From: Telmatactis stephensoni | Lineage: Eukaryota > Cnidaria > Anthozoa > Actiniaria > Isophelliidae | NCBI GenBank assembly: GCA_029948255.1 | Contig: JALIZF010001818.1 | Span: 62,001-126,000, forward strand | Reading direction: 5' to 3' | DNA length: 64,000 nt | In this document: positions 21,701-34,300 of the stretch, one piece after another | Layout: the number at the start of each line of letters is the position of its first letter | Numbering within the stretch: position 1 is the first letter of the stretch | The notes under the pieces: generated by a model | What the model was told of the DNA's origin: nothing | What the model saw: only the letters and a program-made list of their open reading frames with translations | Database searches by the model: none | Translations under genes and position numbers: made by a program

Positions 21701-24700
21701 TTCTTTTGATTTTTTTCCTGTGATATCACTTCCTGTTAATCCAGTCAGGGTCACGCCCATTCCGAAAAGACCTTTCAATATCTTTAAATTTAATCTTTAA
21801 ATTTAAATAAACGCGTGCACTTTATGTTTCTCAGTTGGTATTTCATATAAATCATGATTGATAAGCAAACCATCAAGGACTTTATGAAAACTACTCAACA
21901 CTGTACGCTTTTCATTTAAGGAATATAAAATGCGCGCCCATGTTTCTGAGTAGTGATATACACCTATTTCAAAATGGTTCTCAGACCTAAAAGGGATTCC
22001 ACTATTCACGGTTAAGTTTTCTATTTAAGCAACAAAATGCGCATCCGTCTCTGTACTGTGAAACTAGCACGATGGAAAATGAAGAGCAAGAGACAAAAAA
22101 GCTTAAGAGCACGAGGCGTAACTAGCTGTGACAAAATGGATAAAAATTCACATCAACTTTACTGCCCCTCCCCCCGACACCCACACACACAAGATAAGAT
22201 AAAGCGGTTCAAAAACTTGTGTGTATATATGGTCAAAAGAATTGCTACCACACAACCTCGCAGATCAACCTATAAACTGGATCTCAATGGTCGCGAATGT
22301 GGATGGCTTAAGCCCTCAATCCTCGGCGATACAATAATTCAGAGCAAATATTATATTATTATCATTCCTTTCGGTCGAGTGGCGTAGGCTTGAAACCACG
22401 TCAGCGACAACGTTTCAGTTCTGAAATGACTGTATATCAGCCAACGAAATAACAAAAAAACCCTGCTTTTTGTCTTTCTACATTCACCAGTATCATCAAT
22501 TTCGCACAATCGAGCGTGGCCAGAGGAAATTTACCATCACATTTCTTTAACACTTGAATACCTTCAGGCTGTGTGTATCAAAGGCCTTAAAATCACGGAA
22601 TAATACTCCTAAAAACATTTTCTGCGTCATAGACGACTTTCAAAAATGGCGGGCTCATTGTTCACGAGAACGAGGCCAGAAAGGCCTCCAAAATTATCAT
22701 GGCATCAAATGAGTATAAGTATATCCTATTAAATACATAGAACATAGATATTCTAAAAGGAAGAGGAACACATCGTCTTTGATAGCAACAGAAGTATCGT
22801 CTTGCTTATTTTCTGGTATCAATGCCTTTCTGGTCTCGTACTAGGCCGCCATTTTTGAAGGTCGTCCATTGTGCGTTAACAAGTGGGGAGCAAATTGATG
22901 CTTAAAAATATAAAAGCCTTGGGACTAAATGTGTTGATCATAACATGACGCGTAAAACCAGCATGGATTCTGCATACATAAACATGAATGCACTTTTAAA
23001 CGTAATCTAGCTGGCCGTAGTAGCGTATATACGTAGCTAATACACGTACCAATAAAAAATGCAGGCAAACTGGGTGAGCAATCCGCATAACCCTACGAAA
23101 ATATAACGTGATTACAGTGAATCAGAACGACATATATCGGCCGTCCGGCATGCGCGGATATTCGAATTAACACCCAACGTATCTTTGTGACAATAGACAA
23201 CCTAGAGTTATTGGAAATACATTTCTTTTAGTTTTTGTGTCAATTGGTTTTATCAGATATATCCCTCTTATTCATGCAAGTGTATCAACTGACTTCTCAG
23301 ACCGGTCGCCTAAACAATTTTTTAAATTTTGTCAACAGCTTTCAATGCTTGTGGTTGTGGTTGTGGTTGAAATAATGAAAAAATTGTTTTGAGAAAATCT
23401 GAAGTTAAATTGCCTTTATATCATACCCCCGCCGCGCGCGCTGTAAATGCAACATTTAACCTCTACTGATCATGACTGATTGATTCCTATCGCCTTTATA
23501 ATAGTGTATCTGAGTCAGTATAGTCAATTTTCGAGAAAATCTCAAGTCATTGCTTAATTTTGTATATAACATTTAACCTCGACTGATCATGATTGATGTA
23601 CCGAGCCAGTATATAAAGTACTTTATATATACACTCTAATCGTACGTTGGTGTTCTGGTACACATGGTTACGTCAACAAAAGTACTCGAACAGAACACGA
23701 AGGTACTCAAGCAAGACACGAACTGAATCCTCAGATTAGTACTGTGTGGATGCTGCTGTAACATCGGTCTGCTGGTGCAATTGAATGACGACACATGGCC
23801 CGAACGGTACGACGGTACACCATATTAATTTATTGTCACGTTTCGGCAGCTTTGTTCGAATTCTTTTATCCATGGCATTTTGCCCGCATTTTGATAGGTA
23901 ATACCTGGCCTCTAAACCAATTCATGAAAAAGCTGACTAAGAAATAATAATGATAATGGTGATGATGATCATGATGATGTAATGATGACGACGACGATAA
24001 CAGCATAAAGAATCCTCAAAAGAATCCTGTCTAAGGTGACTTGTTGACCACTTGTTGTGACCAGATGCCGTACCAATGCAAACTTCTTTTTACTGTGAAA
24101 TAACAGAGAAATGCGTTAGTCGATTTCGAGAAAACCTTCAGTTAAATTGCTTTTGTATATAACATTTAACCTCGCGCGACTGATCATGATTGATGTACCG
24201 AGCCAGTATATAAAGTACTTTATATATACACTCTAATCGTACGTTGGTGTTCTGGTGCACATGGTTACGCCAACAAAAGTACTCGAACAGAACACGAAGG
24301 TACTCAAGCAAGACACGAACTGAATCCTCAGATTAGTACTGTGTGGATGCTGCTGTAACATCGGTCTGCTGGTGCAATTGAATGACGACACACGACCCGA
24401 ACGGTACGACGGTACACCATATTCAGTAATGATAGTTATTGTCACGTCCGGCAGATTTGTTTGGATTATTTTGTCCACTGTCATTTTGATATGAAATGCC
24501 TGGCTTCTAAACCAATTAATGAAAAAAACTGAATAAGAAATAATATAATCTGAGCTGAATTTTGACAATCTATTAATATAATTAATCAGATCATGATGAT
24601 TATAATAAGAATCCTCCTCCGACCCCATGCATCCAGTAACTATCAAAATTCTCATAAGAATCCTACTATAATGTCTTTATATATATAAATTAAAAGGTGA

Positions 24701-27700
24701 CTTGTTGTCACCTGTCAGTGTAAAACTAGCTAGATCATGTACGTACCGGTCAGTCGTTCGCACAGAGTACAACATAACTGCAAATGTAACGATGACATCC
24801 CAATATGATGGAAGCAAAGTGGCCAGGTTAGGCAATCAAAACTTAGCATTGATGAGTTTTTGCACGACTTCCAAAGTGCTAAATTTTAAACGTTTTAATT
24901 TTAAGTTTATGATGTCACAATCATTTTGTGGGTCCTGAAAGAGCCCTCAGGCACCTTTTATGAGGAAAAATTCAGATAGTACCATATAAAGTTAAGCCTT
25001 CATTTAGCATGATCACACTAGCTAGGGCTAGGGCTAGCTAGGGTGCTTCATACCCGGGGGAGGGGGGTACTACCACCCCAACTTGGGTAAGGGTGTGCCA
25101 CCAGGACCTCAAAACCCTGACCCTATCCCAGAACTCAAATTTCGATTTAATAATAATGGTAATGGTGATGATGATCATGATGATAGTAATGATGACGACG
25201 ACGACGATAACAGCTTAAAGAATCCTCAGAAAAATCCTGTCTAAGGTGACTTGTTGACCACTTGTTGTGACCTGATGCCGTACCAATGCAAACTTCTTTT
25301 TACTGTGAAATAACAGAGAAATGCGTTAGTCGATTTCGAGAAAACCTTCAGTTAAATTGCTTTTGTATATAACATTTAACCTCGCGCGACTGATCATGAT
25401 TGATGTACCGAGCCAGTATATAAAGTACTTTATATATACACTCTAATCGTACGTTGGTGTTCTGGTGCACATGGTTACGTCAACAAAAGTACTCGAACAG
25501 AACACGAAGGTACTCAAGCAAGACACGAACTGAATCCTCAGATTAGTACTGTGTGGATGCTGCTGTAACATCGGTCTGCTGGTGCAATTGAATGACGACA
25601 CACGGCCCGAACGGTACGACGGCACACCATATTAATGATATATAGTTATTGTCACATTCGGCAGATTTGTTCGGATTCTTTTGTCCACTGTCATTTTGAT
25701 ATGAAATGCCTGGCTTCTAAACCAATTAATGAAAAAACTGAATAAGAAATAATATAATCTGAGCTGAATTTTGACAATCTATTAATAATAATGATAATTA
25801 ATGATCATGATGATGATTATAATAAGAATCCTCCTCCGATCCCATGCATCCAGTAACTATCAAAATTCTCATAAGAATCCTACTATAATGTCTTTATATA
25901 TATATAAAGGTCATATAAATAGGTGACTTGTTGTCACCTGTCAGTGTAAAACTAGCTAGATCATGTACATACCGGTCAGTCGTTCGCACAGAGTACCACA
26001 TAACTGTAAATGTAACGATGACATCCCAATATGATGGAAGCAAAGTGGCCAGGTTAGGCAATCAAAACTTCATTGATGAGTTTTTGCACGACTTCCAAAG
26101 TACTCAAAGTGCTAAATTTTAAACGTTAATTAATTTTAAGTTTGTGGTGTCACAATCATTTTGTGGGTTCTGATTTAAAGAGCCCTCAGGCACCTTTTAT
26201 GAGGAAAAATTCAGATAGTACCATATAAAGTTAAGCCTTCATTTAGCATGATCACACTAGCTAGGGCTACGGTTAGCTAGCTATAGGGTGCTTCATACCC
26301 GGGGGGAGGGGGGTACTACCACCCCAACTTGGGTAAGGGTGTGCCACCAGGACCTCAAAACCCTGACCCTATCCCAGACCTAAAATTTCGATTTTTCATA
26401 CCCTATACCCCAGACTAAACCTAAGAATTGTACACCCTATCCCAGACTAAACCCCAACATCAGTATACCCTATTATCCCATTCTTCATTATTCTATGATT
26501 GAAATCAATATTTACTAACTTTTGAATGGAATTTACATTGTTTCTGTGTCGACAGAAAGCGTAGCTTATTCCAGACTAAAACCAACCAAAACCTTAACCC
26601 CTATCCCAGACTAAAACGACCAAATTGCATGTAACCCTATCCCAGAAAAAAACCATACCCTATCCCAGACAAAATGTCAAAAAAGGATACCCTACCCCAG
26701 AGCCTATAGCACGGCACATACCTGTATAGCAAATATAGGGGGTACCCCCCCCCCCCCCGTTGCTTCATAGTTGAAATCAAAAGTGTCATGAAATTAGCTG
26801 AGTCCCTACATATGATTTTTTAAGGATAAAAATTCTTAACTATGCCTAATAGGTGACACTGATCATTTGTATCAGCGATATGAAGTGATAAAAGGCAAAT
26901 GGAAGTCCTGGGGGTACTCCTTCCTGTTTTGGGTGGCGACGTACTGCTGAGCGCTTCGAACCCTGATCCTGTTCCAGGGTAAAAAAGCATAAAACACTAC
27001 CCTGTTCCAGTTATTATACCACAAAGATTGTACCCCATCCCAGTGAAGTGTTTATAACTTTGACATGTAATCCTTTATGTTATCAGTTTTATGAAGCATT
27101 CAGAGTCAATCTGATTTTCCGACTTTTTTCTTTTGGTACCTTAATTACACAGGGCAACAATTTTGCAACTTATATTTTAATTATATACCTGAATTGTTCA
27201 AGAGTAAAATCTCTCAAAACCATACCCTGTTTAATTTGGGTAATCACCACCCTCCACACCCTCCCCCCTCCCCAAACAAGCATTACAGCTGGTATTCATT
27301 TACCCAGTGCAACCTTGAAGTCAAAGAATTAATATTGCTTGATTCAATTTTCAAGGTAGTGAGTAGCCATAATATTTTTCTCTTTTTTCCTGCTGTTTTA
27401 TAATTAGCTGATGTTTTTAGAAATCATCTTTACTAAATCTGCAAGAAAAAGTAGGCTGGGACTGTTAATCAAGAACAAAACAGTTGCAATCAGACAGGAG
27501 GTCAGACACTTTGACATTCCTGACAATGCTGGTGATAAAATTTCAATTCAAAAATAGACAGCTTTGTCAAACTGTGACAAAATGGCAGTGAAACTCTTTG
27601 AAGGACATTTACAGATAAATGTTCTGAAAAAAAAGATTAATGCATTAGCAACAAATTTATAGATTAGTGAAGTGCAGATATCATTATCAATTATTGGAGC

Positions 27701-28271
27701 AATCATTGGCTTAATTAATAATGAATGCAAACATGAAATTAGCTTTGAGGATGTGTATTAATGATTTTTTTAGAAATTCTAAAGTTTTCGATGAGGATCA
27801 GTCAGTTCCCTTTAAGCTGGAAATCTTATTATAATATTTAATCTTATAATTAATCACTGGAGAAGGTTGAAATTGGAATTGATCATATTCCAGAAATCCA
27901 GAAAATGAAATGAAACACATTGTCATGTATAGTTGATACAACAAATGTATTACAATAACTAGGCTAACCAATTAATGGTTAAATAACTGTTGACATATAT
28001 AGTTGAGCACTTGAGCTGCAAGTACAGTCAAATTAAAACACTCCACCCCACATTAGTGTTCATTTGTTAGGGTCCTATCTAAAATTGAATGATATGAATT
28101 AGGATTGTGATTTTGAATTCAATCAATCAATCAATCGATCAGTCAATTGATCAATCAGTCAGTCAATCAATCCGGTCAATCAATCAATCAGTCAATCAGT
28201 TAATTACTCAATCAGTCAATCAATCAACCAATCAATAACCCAATCAATCAATCAGTCAGACAGTGAGTTAC

Positions 28272-28343
<72 letters not shown>

Positions 28344-31300
28344 CCAATCAGTCAATCAGTTAATTACTCAATCACCCCAGTGAGTGAGTTACTTAATCAA
28401 TCAATTAATCAATCAGTCAGTCAGTCAGTCAGTCAGTCAGCCTGCAGCCAGCCAGTCATGCAGTCAATCAAAGGCCAGCTCGATCTGCTCTCACTGCTTG
28501 GCCAACCATTGATGCCACTTATAATTAAAATGCCACAAGCTTTTAAAATTTCCAATAGGTACAAATTGAATAATCTATTTAGTATCTTTACTCAATATTG
28601 ACATTCTTTTGTATTTATGATTACAGGGTCACAAAATGAGTCTGTATTTTTGATCAAAAAAGAGAGGCATAGCACAATATTTGGGGATTTAATTTTAAAT
28701 AACATAAGTTATTTAATTATGAATATTTAGCCATTTCACAAAGGTTCCTCTTAACTAGCTGCAGATGACCATCTGACATCTGCAGTTATTGATGAGATGG
28801 CCATCATTTTGTAGGGATCCAAATCAGAAAAGTCAGTGACTTAATTAATACCAAGAAACTAATCTAAGGTATAGAGTAATTGTTACACTTAACCCGTGAA
28901 ACACTAAATGAATTTTAGTGTGTAATAGTTCAATAGGGACAATAAAAGAGAACAATGGAAATACTTGTTAAACTAGTTAGTCTACAAACTATTTCAAGGG
29001 TTAAGTGTAAACCACTCTAGTAACTTTGTAAGAGTGTTACTAATTAACTGAGACTTGTGATCACTAACAAACTGAAGAATTTTTTCTGCATTTACAGAGC
29101 TGAAAAAAATTCATTTAAGTGACCAACCCACCTGAAAAACACATGAGTACCTTTAACAGGTCATTATTATCACAGGGTGGTGATGAAGGGCATAGTACAT
29201 ACCCATCATGAATCATATTAAATCATATAACTATAGCCATTTTTGGCAATTTCATAGACTACTCAGATTATAACCTCATGCACTCAGATTTAACCTCTTC
29301 AACCTCTTCACTGTCTTGTTTTCAGAATTTCCAATTAGCAACCCCTATACCCTTATCTAGGAATTATCAATTATGAAATAAGAGGAGAGGAGTGAAATTA
29401 AAGTGCTGAAAGATCATAGAGAGTGTACTAGTAATTTCATATAACCCCAAACTTCCAAACCATCAATGAGTTACACATCTACATATCCAGGCTTATAATT
29501 ATGAATGTTTGCAATATTCTATGGTCATTTATATATAATCACGTACTTGATATCAAGTTGGTTCTAGATATATCTCTGCACTACAAAAAATACTGTTCAG
29601 GCTTGCAATTAAATTCTGTAAGGTAGAGGGGTGCATTAATTGGGGACTGCCAGAATCTGTAAATTATAATTATCCACCACAAAATTAGGCAAATAAATAT
29701 GCACAATTTTTACATTGTGAGGGATTGCAAATCCCCAATCAAAAATATTGAAAATATCAAAATTTACACTCTAAAAAAGGGTGTCATGCAGGCATTTATA
29801 TCCAAGAAAAACATCCCAGCTTCCATGATTGAATAAGTGAATAAAAGTAAAAACTCTGAGTACCTTAAGTTTACCTTAAGTTACAATGGAGGTTCATATT
29901 TATTGACATACACTTCAATCAGGTAATGATTAAAGGCCACATAGCAAAAATGCATTAAAGCCCAAATAATAGTAGATTTCTGTAAACTGAGCTATTCAAG
30001 ACATTTAAGATCTATATTTTATTAATTGTAATGGGTTTTTAGATGGTTCTCAAAATGGTGGCAATAAAATAAAATTAATTGCTCAGACTTTTTGATGTAA
30101 ATTTTTAGTGTTTAAAAATTATGAAATATATTTGATTGGCATGGTTGAGTGGTATTGAGTTGGCCAAGCCATGAGAGCATGCACTGACCATCCCGCACTT
30201 ACATATTAATTGCATGGTTTATTTTTCTTCTCCAGTTTTTCCTCCCTCATCAAAACTTAATATGAGTTGGTCAGTGTGATATGAAAAATAATTAACGTAG
30301 AGGTGTTAGGCATATGTGTGTGCAAGCAGATGAAGATTACCCCCAGGGGGGGTACTCAACCCCATTTTGGATAGGAGTGTTCCGCCGGAGTTCTGTAAAC
30401 CTAACCCTGTTTAAGACACTCGAAAGTGAAAAAATCATACCCTGTTCAAGACAAATGAGAAGAAAATTGACCCTAGCCTAAACAAAAAACGGCTGTTTTA
30501 CTGTACCCTTATATCTAAGACACAAAAAGATGATATGGCTTGGGATCTCGTCAAAATTATAGATCCTGTTTAAGACAATTTTGGGAAAAAATGTATACCC
30601 TGTTCAAGACAGCAGGGCCAAAAACCATACCCTATCCAGCGGCACGTACCCGTATAGCAAATATATGGGAGTACCCCCCCCCCCCCCCCGGGAGATTACC
30701 TCTGTGGTTACATAATATTATGCTGCTGAGAAAAGATTATATTTTATCATACCTTGGGATCTTGTAAATTCTTGTACGTGTTATATTCTTTTTTCAATTT
30801 CTTGCTTAATCTATTAGTCCTGCAACAAATGATGTGATGGAGCTATTATTTCAAACTCTGGTTTCAAGCATTGTAAATATGGTTTAAAATATGATGTGAA
30901 TTAACCCACACAGGTCAGATTATCATTAGCCTTGGTCTGAAAAGTCATTATTCATTAAGTAGCAGAAAATCCTATCAGTATAAAGATGGTATTGTTCAGA
31001 ATCTGTGCTTTTATCCAAGGGGGAGGGAAAGGGGGGGGATACTCAATCATCGAAAATTTCAAAAATAGCCCATAAAAGGTACCCAAGTTTTATCCTGGTG
31101 GGGGTAGCAACAATTGTTTTCTCAAAAAGACACTAATTCAAAAAAGCACTAGAAGAATCGAAAAAATAATATGTCTATTTTGGGAATTTTATTATTTAAT
31201 TTGACCCTTGAAAAGTATATAGGAGCATGCGACTTTTAAAAACTGAGTATATAAACTCCTCACCTTGATTCATTTAGTGATCAATGAACATATATTGAAA

Positions 31301-34300
31301 AATAAGGTGCCAGCAATACTTATAATAAGATTAATACAATAACAAAACAAGAAAACTGTCGTCTGCTTTTCAATACCTTTCAGCAGCATCATTTTCTATT
31401 CGGCTTGCAGTAAAGCAGCACCTCATGATTGCAATCGATGCCATGATGATGAGCTGTATGATACCAAACCTTTCCGTTTCAGATTTGACCCTCATTATAG
31501 TTTGCTTGGATGAGGCGGCTGTATGCATAAAGAATGAAAGAAAATGTTTGATAGATGAATATCGTATATTAATTGGCTGAAGTCCATCGTGAGGGAACGA
31601 CAGGAAAATTCAAAACACGTTCGAGATTATGCCACATCTGCGTGATTTCAAAAGTGCTTACCTTTGTAGCTCAAAATTAAGACAATGATTGATTCCGACA
31701 GTACAGGATGTATGTTATGTGAAGATCGTTTTGATGAAACTGAGATATTGATATCTTTCATTTTAGAAAGAAAATCCATGACTGTCGCTTGACAACTTCA
31801 ACTTGTTGTTCGTTTCCCGCGAAATCGACAATTCGCGCCAAGATCATCTATTGTTTTGTCCTCCAATCATATTTCTTATAATATCGTTCTTCGTCACGCG
31901 ATAACTTTAACCAATCAAAACATTTCATTTATTGAGGCCAACCTCGTGTGATGCTTTGCAAGTCCCTTCCAGGTTCGCCGAAAAATTTGCAGGATTGCGG
32001 GGTTCGTGTTTTAGGCGGTGTTTAATATAATCTGAGAAAGAAAAGATTTTTGATCTTTTCAGACTTTTCTAGTTTGAAAAAACACAACCCTAAAGCTCAT
32101 TCGACTAAGGAAAGGAATCATGATATCCAAACTCGACTTCAGAGGTAAGGATTATAAGTTAGTTTTCGCGCTCTTTTTGAAATTTGCTTTCCGTGTTGAA
32201 AAAATCGCTTCTACAACATTTAAACTTACTCCCTTTTTTTCACAGCTTCATCGGAAATATAATTTGTTACCTCAAGGATAATGGTAAACAGCAGAAAAGT
32301 CAAGAACTTCAAGGCACTAGGTAAAAAGTGGACGAGGACGTTTTCGCGCCTTTTTTACATTGTGCTTGAGCCAGCTTTTTGAGTTTAAAAATATATCGCT
32401 TTGACCACCTTTTAAACGAACTCTGTGTTTTTTTCTTTCAGTATCATCGGCAAAAATATCATCTCTTCGCTTTTGTAATTAACTTAATGTATAAAGTAAG
32501 TCAGATTCATCCATGTCTTGGTGCTTTTGTCAGTTTACTCGTGCGAGCAGGCTTTGCTTTTCGGCAACCGTTTTGCCGTTCAATATTCATGCGAAAAAAA
32601 GTGTTTTTTGACAGTCAAGGGAAACGCGGAAATTTTCTGTATGCTGGAAATAATTTATATTGATCATTGACTTATGGTTTGTTTTTGTGATGTTTTTCTT
32701 TGTAGGAACGACGGCAGTGCTTCGTGAATTCAGGTTTACTTCACAAGAGGAGCTCTCAGAGCGAATTGGCACGAAAAAAGCTCAAGCCCATCCTCATGTG
32801 GGGAGAAATACACAAGCAAAACAAAGGTATAATTGTATTTTAATGTACGATTTCATTCAGTGTAAATTATACTCTAATCAATTACAAATATTTCTTTTAC
32901 AGGTCAAGATCACGGAAAGGTTGACGTCGATGGCTTTCTCAGCCGTACCAAAGTGTTTGGTCAAGTTCTGCAAAATGGCTCTTTAACTTCTCATTTAATA
33001 GTTTGTATATGTATTTGAATTCATTATTAATTGTTTTCTGTCAATAAAATGTTTTTGGATTAAATAGTGAGTGCAATTTATTGACTGTTTTTATAGAATA
33101 GAATCATCCTTTCTACAGTAGGGTAAAAGTAAAATATCGTGCCCCCCCTGAATAAAGAGAGATTTGCCTAAAATTATCCATAGGGAAAATCCAGGGAAAA
33201 CGGGGGTTTTACAAAATTATCCACGACAAGATAATCAAAGGATAACTAGGGTTTTACTGAATTATACCGGTCGGGAAAACGCGGAGAAAACGGTGGTTTT
33301 ACAAAATTATCCACGACAGGATAATCAAAGGATAACTAGGGTTTTACTGAATTATACCGGTCGGGAAAACGCGGAGAAAACGGGGGTTTTACAAAATTAT
33401 CCACGAAAGGATAATCAAAGGATAACTAGGGTTTTACTGAATTATACCGGTCGGGAAAACGCGGAGAAAACGGGGGTTTTACAAAATTATCCACGACAGG
33501 ATAATCAAAGGATAACTAGGGTTTTACTGAATTATACCGGTCGGGAAAACGCGGAGAAAACGGGGGTTTTACAAAATTATCCACGACAGGATAATCAAAG
33601 GATAACTAGGGTTTTACTGAATTATACCGGTCGGGAAAACGCGGAGAAAACGGGGGTTTTACAAAATTATCCACGAAAGGATAATCAAAGGATAACTAGG
33701 GTTTTACTGAATTATACCGGTCGGGAAAACGCGGGGAAAACGGGAGTTTTCTTTAAGTTATCTAATTCAGGAAAACTCAGGAAAACGTACCGTTCTCCGA
33801 AATTATCCTGTTAGGAAAATGTCTGGATAATTCGAATTTTCCTTTTTGGAAAACGCGCGGATAATTACCGGAAAACGTGCCGTTTTCCTAAATTATCCAG
33901 TAATTTTCTGGTTGGTAAAACGCGAGCGTTTTTGCCGTGAATGTGAAAATGGGCACAGCACGCTTACGGCAGGAATTTAAAATGCTTTTATTTACAGACA
34001 ACGGGGCCACGAGGAGGCGCGGTCCGTTTCACACTCACACTTATGCATTGCTTATGTGGATACCCATTGTAAGAATTATGTTCACTGCACCTCAGTGCCC
34101 CCGCTCAGACCAATTAAACCAGGTTTAGGTTTTCAGTTCCCGTTTGATCATTACGCTTATCAGCCATCTTGGGTAGACAAAATTTAAACTACCTGGCTAA
34201 GATATCTTTACTAAACGGGGTTTTACCATGTTTAATGCACACTGGTGTGAAGAACTCTTTTTCAACATTCTTCAGTTAAAATTTCACTTGGTTGGCGAGA

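Noticed and set aside
22037..22387. 116-codon basic frame
   Set aside because: Lys/Arg-rich start but no domain, no splice context and no duplicate; probably chance.
24233..24655. 140-codon minus-strand frame in the triplicated block
   Set aside because: No motif. Its conservation between copies is simply DNA-level duplication, and the third copy breaks it.
28263..28601. Ser-Ile-Asn-Gln repeat protein
   Set aside because: Direct translation of a CAAT microsatellite.
33164..33814. 216-codon repeat protein with 30-residue units
   Set aside because: The period of 90 bp keeps one frame open by arithmetic. Unit variation shows no bias towards silent changes and there is no start context or signal.
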